Positions 44,108-54,146 of a stretch of DNA of 64,000 nt are shown piece after piece. How positions within the stretch are numbered: position 1 is the first letter of the stretch; each line of letters begins with the position of its first letter. The notes under the pieces are model-generated. The model was not told the origin of the DNA and searched no databases. It saw only the letters and a list, made by a program, of their open reading frames with translations. The DNA is from Asparagopsis taxiformis (lineage: Eukaryota > Rhodophyta > Florideophyceae > Bonnemaisoniales > Bonnemaisoniaceae): assembly GCA_030407315.1 (NCBI GenBank), contig JALQPE010002421.1, positions 1 through 64,000 on the forward strand, given 5' to 3'. The position numbers and the translations under genes were made by a program.

Positions 44108-45631
44108 TCAATCTTCCTCATCAAGGAAAACTTCAACGTAGCTTTCACTCCCATCTTCTTCATTTCCATGTCCGCTATCCTCCTCAAACGCGGTACTACG
44201 CTGTTCCAAGTGTTGTTCATCGAATTTTTCGTTAGTAATTGTCAGTACATCTTCGCAGAGATGCCTCTTACAGATTCGCTCACTCGGCAACATCGCCTTT
44301 CCTAATTGTTTGAGCTCGTCTTGTACACTTTCTTCGAAGGTCTGACCTGATTGTACCTTGAAAATTCCTAGAATCCCGGAAGCGATTGCATAGACAAATC
44401 TGAGTGAATTGCAGGAACGTCGCAGGAAAACCATTCTACTCGTGCATTAAAGGAAAGCAATTGCAGTGTTCAGGGCTACCTCCAGGATATTGATTCTCCT
44501 TCGAATCATCCTTTTGGCCACACATCCCGATATCTCGACTTCGTACTGAATGATGACAACCATCTCTTTCCGCTCAGCGATGAATTGTATCAAGATCTCG
44601 GAATTCTTGTCATCCACAACTTTCCGTTCCTCAGGCCTTAGATTTCCGTTGGTCACACGGGTATCGGGGATAACATCCATATCTCGAATGAGATCGTGAG
44701 TTGGAAACTCGAAAGTGATAGAGGCGTCCGTTTCCAAGACTAGAGCGAACCCCAGTTCGACAGGGAATCGATGGCGCACCTGCTCTCTAGACTTGTTCAG
44801 GAAACCGAGCACCTTTGTCAGCGCAACTTTCGTAACAGCCAAATATATTTCACGCTTGCTCAACTGTCCACCATTTCCATCTGTTTTCCTCCGCTTCCTA
44901 GCCCCTCCGTCAATGCTTCCTGCAGGCTGGTTTCGGCCATCGCCAGTGGCACCATAAACAACTTCTTCGATTATTTTGTCCAGAATGTACTTGTTCTCCT
45001 TCCAGACGTTGAACGCATTCGAATCGCGTCCAGAGCTCGAGCCTTCCACTGTACGGCATGTACCCGACTTTTCCTTCTGAATGTTCCGCAGGAGAGACAT
45101 CACCACTTGGAATCGAAGCTCGATGTTGTTCTTCCCGGTGTTGGATTGGAACACATCCCTCTTGTCATTGCTCTGCTTCGCAAACATCATTGCAGAGAGC
45201 AACCTGCAACCACGGAGGTCGTAGATTCCTTGGTTGGTGTAAATTGTCGCCCCAGCATCAATCTTGTCGACCAGCAAAGGTACAACAGTTCCAAATACTG
45301 CACACAGAAAATTGTAAGAAAACGATAGTTCTGCTGACTGCGAGATGCGCAAACGGTCCCTGTCCTTGTCAGTCATCCCCTTCTTCGAATTGCCCTGACT
45401 CTGCTGTAATAAACCATCACAGATGTCTTTCACACCCTGTAATTCCGTTACTATAAACTCGACGCGACTCATCAGCTTTTCGATTTGCTGGCGTTGGGAC
45501 GTTCGATCATCGTCGATTTCATCCATCCTCTCCCCAATACGACGAACTTCCCCAGTCACTGTCCTGAATCCCTCTCGAATAATCCCTGCGAGGCAGTCAT
45601 TTGGATTTTCCTCACGACGCTGAGATTCCAT
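44108..45631 (-). pseudogene. Coiled-coil protein 1 (cassette B), one in-frame stop
   Basis: Paralogue of 52,546-54,072. ATG at 45,631. 394 residues, then TAA at 44,447-44,449, then the same frame continues to 44,108 (total about 507 codons, the length of the paralogue). The stop stands where the paralogue has Gln (AVAYTQC against AIAFL-stop-C), so a single C-to-T change explains it. Residues about 15-85 form a coiled coil (VRRIGERMDEIDDDRTSQ and onward). A conserved DKDRDRLRISQSAELSF block, a basic ARKRRKTDG patch (possible nuclear signal) and an acidic C-terminal tail follow. No enzyme motif recognised. The stop removes about 110 residues; a shortened protein may still be made. Confidence 0.75.
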
Positions 45632-45949
45632 CTTCCGTCAAACTTCTCCTCTCGTTCCAATCGCAAAGTGTCACTCCAGACGATTTTCCTGCAACAAGAA
45701 TGCTAGCAATAGTAACAAATAATGCCAACTACTCTACTCATATCCTCGGAAAACGACCGATTTTCTCCTACCTTTTTTGTAACGGTCATTTCCATGTGAC
45801 CATGCATCCTCTACACTTCTCACTACTAGTAGCTTCAGAATAGTTTCCTCTCTTCTCTACTTGAACTCACATGCGAACACATTGTACAACCCTATCCTGG
45901 ACAACTATTGCAACATTGAATCTCAGAAAATACCAATCACCAATTACTA
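45632..45949. other. Upstream region of coiled-coil gene 1
   Basis: No ORF supported. Promoter of the coiled-coil gene expected here; no clear TATA box seen on the minus strand. Confidence 0.4.
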
Positions 45950-46315
45950 TCAAGGCAGTACTTGCAGGCAGTACAATTCACTGCCGGAGCCAGTATATTT
46001 TACTGCCTGATTCTAATGCCAGGTCATTTGCCAGGGCAGTACTGTACGGCAGTACATTCCATTGCAGAAATCATCAAAAATCACTGCATTGCACTACTGC
46101 CCTGTGGTACCAGCAAAAATTACTAGAATTTGCTATCGTACAGTACTGCATTCTGCTACATACCGTACTGCCAGGAAATTTTGTATTTTACTGTCTGCGG
46201 CACTAGAACTGAAAAAATTAAAATAGTAATTTTACTGCCTCAGGCACTACATTGCTCAGGCAGTGATTTTTACTGCCTCAGGCAGTAAATTTACTACATT
46301 TTTTGATCTCAAACT
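45950..46315. repeat. Subterminal array of TACTGCC/GGCAGTA motifs (right)
   Basis: Same motif family as 17,397-18,565, for example CTGCCTCAGGCAGTAAATTTACT near 46,275-46,295, in both orientations. It lies just inside the right inverted repeat. Confidence 0.87.
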
Positions 46316-46810
46316 CAGTAGTGTAGAAAGATGTGAGTGAGAAATTGTGTAGCAACGCAGCATGTAGAACACCAGTAAGACAGCGATGTAGGAGAAGCAG
46401 TAACCCCATTACAGTGCGGGCCGTTTACCGGGGATGCTGACAGCAAAGTCATCGTTACGATGACTTTGCTGTAAGGAACTGTTTCCTTGCAGTGGCCAAA
46501 GAATTTTTTACCGGGTAAAAAATCCGCAAGAACTTTACCAAGATCGGCAAGAAATTTGGCGTGGCGCTGTAATGATTTGTTTTCTTACAGCAAAGTCATC
46601 GTAACGATGACTTTGCTGTCAGCATCCCCGGTAAACGGCCCGCACTGTAATGGGGTGACTGCTTCTCCTACATCGCTGTCTTACTGGTGTTCTACATGCT
46701 GCGTTGCTACACAATTTCTCACTCACATCTTTCTAGTTTCTCTCCTTTTCGTATCCATAGGTAAAGCAGTAGAAAAGTGGATAGTTTGCACTCCAGGCCG
46801 CAGATGCCTT
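46316..46810. repeat. Right terminal inverted repeat of the giant element, split by a foldback insertion
   Basis: 46,316-46,325 (CAGTAGTGTA) plus 46,736-46,810 (from GTTTCTCTCC to CAGATGCCTT) together equal the reverse complement of 17,312-17,396. The 408-bp foldback element and its TA duplication occupy the middle. Confidence 0.88.
46326..46733. mobile_element. Foldback/MITE with about 150-bp near-perfect arms, TA target duplication
   Basis: Arms starting GAAAGATGTGAGTGAG (46,326) and ending CTCACTCACATCTTTC (46,733) match over about 150 bp with one mismatch seen, around a loop of about 105 bp. TA flanks both ends (46,324-46,325 and 46,734-46,735), as for Tc1/mariner-type insertion. It contains the CAGCAAAGTCATCG palindrome in both arms and TTTTTTACCGGGTAAAAAA (46,504-46,522) in the loop. 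No coding capacity. Confidence 0.93.
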
Positions 46811-46926
46811 CCTGCAGTCATGTCACGATTGTTGTAGTCTAGTCTATAATATCTAGCGCTCTTGCAAGATGATGCACAGTCTATTGTCTCTGCCAATGCG
46901 TGTTTACTCAAATCTATCAAAGTAGC

Positions 46927-49900
46927 TCAGTTAGCTGGCCAATATTTTCTACCATAGTCGGCAAATATCTCCTCATCAGCTTCAACGTCTCTGGTCAGAA
47001 CGACCTTGACAGCATGGGGATTCTTGATATTTGAAGCAAAGTCCGGTTTGTCTATGGCATCGCCTTGTCGAAACTCGGCTGACTGTGTTCGACTCACCTC
47101 GGTCGCTTTCTCCGTTCCGTCAATGACCCGACAATCATTGAGGTAGCTGGTACAATTATAGACCGCTGGAACGAGCCAGACCTTCCGAACAGGTGCACCC
47201 CTCCCTATGTACGTGGTTTCCAATTCCATGATGTAGTCCTGGAACCTCTCTCCTGTGCACCCAAATCCTTCCGGGCCGTACATCACTGATCTCTGCGGTT
47301 CCGAGTCTCGAATCTTCGCATAGAAAATCGTCCCGTTGTACCAGCCAATGACCGTCCCCTTCTTCAGTTTCTTCGCCGCGAATACGCCAAACCCACCACC
47401 TCTTACCTCCGATTGCGAAACATAGACACCGTAGAATGCGGCATCGGCAGCCAGAATCGCGTCCGGGTCTATGCTCCAAAACGAGTGCATGTCCTCGGCA
47501 GGCCACTGGTCCATAGGCACCCCGCTCAATCTGTGAAGCATAGACCCGTCCTTCTTCATTGACGCAACGAACACAAGCAGATGGTTCGGCAATGCTGTCA
47601 CAGCAGGGAATCCTTCTGGTGCATCTGAGATGTGCTTCTGACGAAGCCTTGGAGCTTTTCCTGTGACCGGTACCGACTCGTCCCCAAGAATACTCTCCAC
47701 CTCACGCTGCAAGATCCCCCCATATCGCCCGGCTTTCACCTCACTGACGAAAGCATGCAGTATCCACTCCTGCGATGCATCGTGGCACCTTTTTTTCCTT
47801 CTCACACCCAATGAACCGACGATACGTACCATCCCTCAACGTCATACACGCTATGGCTGTGCTGTACGTTCCCGAGAAGAAATCCATCACGATATCGTTC
47901 TGCTTCGAAAATCGTTCCAGAAGCTCACGAAGAGTGGTCAACGCCTTCTGCTCATGGCGCAGTCGGTTGTTCTGCCCATCATATTGAGCTTCACCAGCCG
48001 ACAACCTCGGAACGTTGTCAATCACGTTGGTGAACCCAGGGTGCCTCGATATGTCCGGATTGTGCAACCTGTAATCCACCATATCGTACGCAGCCATACC
48101 CTTCCCCCGCTTATACGCATGGATAACGAAATCGTGCATATTATGCAGTGTGCACGTTTTCGTCGATGGATTGGACGTAAAGCTGTGTGGTCGGCGAGAT
48201 AGCACGACTGGAACACTGTCCACAATCATCTTGCCAGGCTCGGCATTTCTGATTGCATCCATCCATGCCACGAGTTGGCGCACTCTGGAATAGATCAGAG
48301 CATGGCCGCCAGGCCGAAGAACTCGAACTATTTCACACGCAACACTCGCCAACTCTTCCGGCTCCAGAATATCGTACTCCGAGTTTTCTCTGCCGCCTTC
48401 CCGCCTCGTGTTGAATGGAGGATCAGTGAGCACAAGCTGAACACTGTCCTCCAACACGCCATCTTCCAGGAAACTAATTTTGTCCTCCACCTCTTTGGCT
48501 ACATCAGTGGCGTCACAATTCACAGTGTGAATGTAACGCCCCATCACAGCTTCCAGCTTGGTGACGTATTCTGGCTTGGTTTCCTTTCCGACGTCAACGA
48601 GCGGTGCTTCTGTAGGCGATACAGTGTCAACCTCCATAGCGTCATCCTCTTCCGCACCTTCTCTTGTTGCTGTTTCGCTAGCAACCGCCGCACTATCGTC
48701 CTCTCCACCACCGCACTCCAGCCTAGCCTTCTTCCTCTGTGGCTCCAGACTATCCTCTTCTATATCCTCGCTGCCATTGTTTGGCACTGCTGCGGATATT
48801 TCCATCTGCGCAGGTGCACCTTCAAGGATGCCAGGCTCGGGCGTATCCTCAAGACTGTGCAACTCATCCAGGGTCAGAGGAAGCTTTCGTTGCTCTCGGG
48901 TTCGCAATAACCAAGCCTTCAGCCTCCTCTGACCATTCAGGGCATGAGACGTGTTCGACTTGGCTCGCATGAACGAGTTCAAGCCGAACTTGTCAGGAGT
49001 GTCGAAAAGCAAGGCTCGAAGTCTCTGCATCAGCTGACCACGCTCGGCGAACACATTCACCTCAGTGACACATTGGCGTATCGACAGCAGGAAGGCGCTT
49101 GTCAATGATCGTAGCCTTGCATCCACAGCCACTGGAAGGTCGGCACAGAACCCGTTTTCACTGTCTACAGTTTTCGGGACAATGGTCAGGTTTTTCCGAT
49201 GCTCCTCGACCGCACAGCCATCAGACCGATTCGGGAGTGACCTGAAGCAAAGGCTCGCAGGATCGAATACCATGAACGGCCAGCACATCGATTCAACATC
49301 CTCATACCCCAACACTCTTGCCCCGGTATCCCACGCAGCTAACACACGGTCGACAACAAATCCAAGCTGGTTGGCTTGCGCACTGGATGTTGCAATTCCA
49401 ACCATTCCACCACCACCAATGGCCCCGGATGTGGCTCTGGCCCGCCTAGATGGCACACTGCCCATCTCCTTACTGCGAATAGCCAAGATACACTGGCACA
49501 TCATAACCATCAGCCTCCTGAACCGCTTCTGGCTAGCCTGCAAAGAATCTTGCATGTCGGATGTAGCGCCGTCCAGAAAGTACCTGCTCGAAAGCAGTTC
49601 ACGGTTCAGTGGAGAGGACAATTCTCCGCGGGGTGTCTTGCCAAACATTTCGACGGCACGAGAACTAGTCACCCCCACCTGTTTCGGAAACTCAACCATC
49701 CTCGGAGAATCACCCATCTCTGCATTGAGTCCCCATGCATGACAAAACATTTGCCACAGACGTAAATCAATCGAACTCGAATCTTCTGCTCGGTGATACG
49801 GCCGAAGCACAGCCAGGATAGACATGCATGAGCTGTACTGCGGTTTACCACTCAGGCTTGAAGCAATTTGGCCGCTTGGATCGCAGGATTTGATCCAGCC

Positions 49901-50395
49901 CAACACATCAGCCATCCTCACAGACGAAATGTGAGCGTAGTTGTCCTTTCCGTTTTGGACCCAGTACTCGTCTCTGAGATCAACGGCGATCATCAGATAC
50001 TCAACAAACATCATGCGCCTTTGCAGGCCTGCAATGTCGTTGGATGTCGTCGCTCTCACACGGTCCAGCACAACAGCAGTACTGCTGTTGGTGTCCGCCA
50101 CGATAGACTCTTCTCGCATAGGAATCGTAACGCCAGGAGGAAAGACGCCCTTCTCCATTCCACGTACAATTGCCATGCAGCGGTGCGCTCCATCCAATAT
50201 CTCCAGAACGCCTTCTCGAAACCTGCCAGTCACAGGATGAGCTGTGTCATAACCGCTGTTGCGAATGCTCTCCATGAGCGCTTCCACATGACTTGCATCA
50301 ACATCGCGAATCGATACGAATTTGCTGACTTGATTGGGGTCGATGAACACCCATCCGTCGTGCTTTTCACCGTGATTGTGGAACGTTCCTTCCAT
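46927..50395 (-). pseudogene. ParB-like / amino-DNA methyltransferase / SET-domain fusion protein 2 (cassette A), one frameshift
   Basis: Paralogue of 37,871-41,380 with the same architecture and nearly the same length (about 1,156 residues if the frame is mended). First ATG at 50,395. ParB-like domain with EILDGAHR; methyltransferase with LTDPPFN (D658) then motif I DFFSGTYS; SET part with GGGFGVF, GWYNGTI, SYLND and EEIFADYG. The frame changes inside a run of seven A (minus strand; 47,790-47,796) right after RRFIGCEKE, the last strand of the methyltransferase; six A would keep the frame. The break could be a true mutation, a sequencing error in a homopolymer, or a programmed shift that yields methyltransferase with and without SET. 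The conserved SET reading after it suggests the loss, if real, is recent. Confidence 0.85.
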
Positions 50396-50908
50396 GGCGA
50401 ACAAAGGTAGAGTTTTTAAGAAAGGGATAGTTGGTTGCTGCTTGACCAGGGTGGCGCAAAGCAGAAGTTGGTTGTTTAAAACAAAGTGTCAGCGAGTGGT
50501 AGCACTTCGGTGGCTGTTTCCTTTCCACCCCTGTCCGAACCTTTGCAAGATAACTACATCGACTGTTAGCTCAATAATCAATGTAATACTAAAGTAATAC
50601 TCAAAATATTTTTCCATGCAATTTATTGGGCCCCGTAACATCTCTAAGCGTATCTTTGTAGTCCAATCGTATGCATCCGACATTCACTTCTAGAACGATT
50701 ATTCACATCAAATTTTATGCTGCAATCAGTTCATGGCAGACATCATCCACACTGACGTGTCAATTTTGTCAATTGTCCATTCTATTTCTACATCACCTAA
50801 ACATCTCTTCTCGACCTTTCCAATCCTCCTAGTATATACTACTCTTTAGCAGAAGGTAACGGTTAGGCTTTCACTAATACAACAATTCTATCCCATACCT
50901 ATCCCAAC
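50396..50908. promoter_or_regulatory. Divergent intergenic region, cassette A
   Basis: Between the methyltransferase/SET gene (-) and the Tudor-like gene (+), the same arrangement as 41,381-42,111. A TATA-like CTAGTATATACTAC at about 50,828-50,841 lies some 75 bp before the ATG at 50,909. The hairpin of the cassette B promoter region is not present. Confidence 0.5.
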
Positions 50909-52270
50909 ATGCTTCCTCTCGCTCCAAACGACGTTATAGAAGTTCAATGGGAACTTCGGCCGTTTGGGAGGAAACGAAAAATTGTCCGGTGGTCTGCAAT
51001 CGTCAAGGAAATTACTCAGGTCAAGACTGAAACAGACCCATTCCTCCATGCATTGCTCGAATACAAAGCTGAATATGGTTTCGACTCTACCCTTTCTCAA
51101 GTCAAGATTTCAGATCGTAACGAGCTCGTCGACAAGGATTCCGGAAGGGTTCTCCCGTGGCGAAGTGGTGAGCTTCGCAGTATGGACTCACCTGCATCCC
51201 CAGCAGAGAGAGACCCGGACTACGGCATTGACCACATTCGCCACCGCCACCGCGGCATCCTCCAAGATTGCACTGCGGATCAAATGAAGAAGACCGTAGC
51301 AGAAATGCTGGCAAGATTGGAAAAGCTGGAGTCAGCTGCCAAACATCCTCTACCCCCTCCATTCGATTCCAACAGTTCCATGACCTCCTCTGCTCTGACT
51401 GTATGTAGCATTCTGTTTCAGAAGCTTGGTGTGTACACGGACAAGCCCCTCTCCCTCCGGATGACAAAATCCGAGCACTCCAGGGGAATGCGACAAACAT
51501 CGCAAGAAGAAATCAGAGTACAGGCCGACTGCTCCCTTGCTCAATTCCGCACTATTGCCATTCAATGCAAGGCGAAAGAGAATCGTGACGTTCTCTTCCA
51601 GCCGTCCTTTGAGGACATCACCTTTCCCTCTGGAAATGAGTCGGATCCTTCCATCATTTTCCCCACCTTTCAGGCACTATGTGACTCCATAGGTACCTCG
51701 CAACACGGGTTCCAGAAAATATTGGTGAAGAGCAGGGCGGAACGCGATGGAGGCAGCTCATCGATTGTCCGAATTTTAGGAAATCTAGTCGACGTTGATT
51801 GCTCTCATGATGCTCCTTCTTCCGCATTTCTCGTCGGCTCATCTGCTTACGTCTTGTCCAGCCCAGACCAACGTATGACAGTTCTTTGCAGAGACTCCTA
51901 CGAGTTTGACCACGTCAACAATACATTTTTACATCCCCTATGTCTTAGCCAACTATCACAGTCTAGCATCGTGGACTCTTTCCACCTACGTGATAAGGCT
52001 ACTGTTACCTATGGAGCAACGTTTTCGTTACTGTGGAGACGTATTCAGCGCCGAGCCAGTTACAGCACTTTCCAGCCTCTATCAACCGCAGAGACGTTTG
52101 GTACACTACATCTACGCTTACATTGCTGTATTTTCAGTGGTACTACTACATGCCAGGAGCTTGAAGACATTGGCTATGAGGCTATCTCTCGTCTTGGCTT
52201 CAATGCGGATTCAGACACTACCCACCCTCCTTCTCCTCCACCTGCCACCTGCAGTCCGGAGCAAAAATGA
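50909..52270 (+). CDS. Protein with Tudor-like N-terminus 2 (cassette A)
   Basis: 453 residues, ATG at 50,909, intact. Aligns with the protein at 42,112: DVIEVQWELR.FGRKRKIVRWSAIV...YKAEYGFDSTLSQVKI at the N-terminus (Tudor/agenet-like by eye), a short coiled segment (QMKKTVAEMLARLEKLESA, about 125-145), and the conserved C-terminal domain (GSSSIVRILGNLVD; YEFDHVNNTFLHPLCL; CCIFSGTTTCQEL). The tail is Pro/Ser-rich. Conservation of frame and length in a second, diverged copy shows this is a real gene. Function unknown; a reader or adaptor role is inferred only from the fold resemblance and the neighbours. Confidence 0.75.
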   Translation: MLPLAPNDVIEVQWELRPFGRKRKIVRWSAIVKEITQVKTETDPFLHALLEYKAEYGFDSTLSQVKISDRNELVDKDSGRVLPWRSGELRSMDSPASPAERDPDYGIDHIRHRHRGILQDCTADQMKKTVAEMLARLEKLESAAKHPLPPPFDSNSSMTSSALTVCSILFQKLGVYTDKPLSLRMTKSEHSRGMRQTSQEEIRVQADCSLAQFRTIAIQCKAKENRDVLFQPSFEDITFPSGNESDPSIIFPTFQALCDSIGTSQHGFQKILVKSRAERDGGSSSIVRILGNLVDVDCSHDAPSSAFLVGSSAYVLSSPDQRMTVLCRDSYEFDHVNNTFLHPLCLSQLSQSSIVDSFHLRDKATVTYGATFSLLWRRIQRRASYSTFQPLSTAETFGTLHLRLHCCIFSGTTTCQELEDIGYEAISRLGFNADSDTTHPPSPPPATCSPEQK

Positions 52271-52545
52271 TAAAGTACACCTATCCGTAGTTATCCTGTT
52301 CCTGGGTATTTCATTCTAGAGCTCCTGTGGCCATCAATTTCTAGTAAAGACGGATACCCTCGCCCCTTCCTACTTCGACTATTCCACTACCTGTCTCTGC
52401 GCTGTTCCTTCGACTTGACACTATCGTCTGACTGGTTTCCTGATGTCTCGTATCTATCTACTTCCATCTATTACAAAATTCAACTCAACAGAAATTTTAT
52501 TTCTTCATTCTTCGTCTACTACACCGAAACCGGTTTCATCCGATA

Positions 52546-54072
52546 CTACTCCCCTTCATTCTCAATTTCATCATCGACAAATACCTTCACGTATTCTTCA
52601 TCTCCTCCGTCCTCTTCCATAGACCTGAAGCTCTCCTCCAGCACTGAGTCCCCTCCATCGTCTACATTCAGTTCTTCATATCTATCACGCGATATAGTCA
52701 AAACCTCCTCATTCATAAAACGACTACTCACCCGCTCCCCGGGAAGAAGCAGTTTCACTGCTTCATTGATTTCCCGGATTTGCGCTCCTCCCACCTCTGC
52801 TCCACTTTGAAATTTCAAAATCGTTCGGAACCCGTATGCAAGTATGTAGATGAATTGCAAGGAGTATTCTGAACGTCGCAGGAACATGTTCCTATCAGAA
52901 CATTGCGTGTAGGCGACTGCAAAGTTCAGTGCAACCTCTACTAAATTGATCCTCCTAGTCACAAACCTCTTGTCCGGTTCTCCAATTATTTGAACTTCGT
53001 ACTCGACTTTGAATACCATTTCTTTTCGCACAGCAATGAAGTCGCGAAGAATCTTCATATTCTTGTCATCCATTGCTGCGCGCCCCGCTTCATTCATTTT
53101 CCTCTGCGCCGAGTACAGACTTGGAACTGACTCAATGTCCAGCCCACCGTCGTGCAAATGATGCTCCATGCGGACTGAACCTTGAAACCCACTGTATAGA
53201 ACGAATCCAAGATCTCGGATGAACCGGTTTCGCACATGATCTCTGGACTTGTTCATAAACCCGGTCACTGCGGTGAGTGCCGATTTCGTCACAGTGATGC
53301 CTACCTCCTTTCTGTGCAACGGCCCATTATCACTAACCTTTCTTCGCTTCTGCTTTCGAGAGGCCCCATCACTTCCCTCGGACGTCCCATGCATTCCATC
53401 CATGCGAGCAGAGTCCGTTCCGCGAATTGTCTCCTCAATGGTCCCGGTAGTCACATACCCCCGCGCCCTCCACCGTTCGATACCTTCCGACGTTCCATTG
53501 AAGCTGGAACGGTCTCCTCCCTCTCTGAAAGAATTGTTTTGACACGTATTCTTGATTAAAGAGGTCACAACTTGGCAGCGCAATTCAATGTGGTTCCGAC
53601 CGGCAAGCGTCCTATTGAACACATCCTTTCGCTCATTGCTCTGCCTGGCGAACATCAGCGTATTGATTAGCTGGCATCCGTTGAAATGCCTATCCCTCTT
53701 ATCCACCATTGCCTTCGTGTACGTTGGAACAACAGCACACAGCACAGCACACACCATTTCGAACGTGAACGATTTCTCCGCATCCTGCGCAATGCGGAGA
53801 CGTTCCCTGTCCTTCTCGGAGGCGATCTTCTTCGGATGTCCTTGTCTCTGGCTCAGAAACCCATCGACGATGCTCTTGACCTCCTGCATATCGGAGTTTA
53901 GCATGGAGACAGTCTTGGCGACATTTCCGAGAGTCTCGCGTAATTGATTGGTGCTCTTCTCAACGGCATCCATTTTATCACTCAGGGCTTTCAGCTCTGC
54001 AGTGATGTTCGAAAAGCCCTCACGCGTTATTTCGGAAAATGCGGCGAAGCTTACGGAGGTTTCGGGATTCAT
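52546..54072 (-). CDS. Coiled-coil protein 2 (cassette A)
   Basis: 508 residues, intact. I chose ATG 54,072 (MNPETSVSF) because the open frame upstream of it runs into the gypsy LTR and the paralogue begins at the matching place. Residues about 10-80 are a strong coiled coil (ITAELKALSDKMDAVEKSTN and onward). Then EKDRERLRIAQDAEKSFTFEM, a variable Ser/Gly-rich part with RKQKRRKV (possible nuclear signal), a conserved region TKSALTAVTGFMNKSRDHVRN, INLVEVALNFAVAY, FLRRSEYSLQFIYILAYGFR, and an acidic tail. No known domain recognised; the heptads suggest a self-assembling partner. Only 275 bp separate its stop from that of the convergent Tudor-like gene. Confidence 0.8.
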   Translation of the reverse strand: MNPETSVSFAAFSEITREGFSNITAELKALSDKMDAVEKSTNQLRETLGNVAKTVSMLNSDMQEVKSIVDGFLSQRQGHPKKIASEKDRERLRIAQDAEKSFTFEMVCAVLCAVVPTYTKAMVDKRDRHFNGCQLINTLMFARQSNERKDVFNRTLAGRNHIELRCQVVTSLIKNTCQNNSFREGGDRSSFNGTSEGIERWRARGYVTTGTIEETIRGTDSARMDGMHGTSEGSDGASRKQKRRKVSDNGPLHRKEVGITVTKSALTAVTGFMNKSRDHVRNRFIRDLGFVLYSGFQGSVRMEHHLHDGGLDIESVPSLYSAQRKMNEAGRAAMDDKNMKILRDFIAVRKEMVFKVEYEVQIIGEPDKRFVTRRINLVEVALNFAVAYTQCSDRNMFLRRSEYSLQFIYILAYGFRTILKFQSGAEVGGAQIREINEAVKLLLPGERVSSRFMNEEVLTISRDRYEELNVDDGGDSVLEESFRSMEEDGGDEEYVKVFVDDEIENEGE

Positions 54073-54146
54073 CTTGAACTTGCAATTCGAGTTTGCTAAA
54101 AGGAGAAGTGGAGAAGTACTTTGAAGGAAGGATGTCACGCTTAGTA

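Larger units (their letters stand above)
17312..46810. mobile_element. Candidate giant CACTA/TNP2-like DNA transposon carrying the chromatin-modification cassette
   Basis: The ends are inverted repeats: 17,312-17,396 matches the reverse complement of 46,316-46,325 plus 46,736-46,810 without mismatch once a foldback insertion in the right copy is set aside. Just inside each end lies an array of the same short motif in both orientations (TACTGCC/GGCAGTA), the subterminal layout typical of CACTA elements. The inner TIR boundary reads CACTACTG...CAGTAGTG. A TNP2-like transposase gene lies inside at 19,998-29,106. Cargo: two ParB/oxygenase genes, a ParB/methyltransferase/SET gene, a Tudor-like gene and a coiled-coil gene. 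No target-site duplication could be fixed, and the precise outer termini are uncertain. Confidence 0.65.

Noticed and set aside
25467..44449. Stop-codon reassignment, because several conserved frames contain in-frame stops (TAA at 27,128 and 44,447; TGA at 25,467 and 32,222)
   Set aside because: Both TAA and TGA are involved, intact paralogues lack them, and other genes end normally with the same stops. Ordinary mutations explain them.
13823..54072. Bacterial or phage origin of the whole island (ParB, methyltransferase)
   Set aside because: SET domains, nuclear-type basic signals, long low-complexity linkers, TATA boxes, no ribosome binding sites, and nested eukaryotic elements point to a nuclear genome. 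Only the ParB/methyltransferase ancestry looks prokaryotic.
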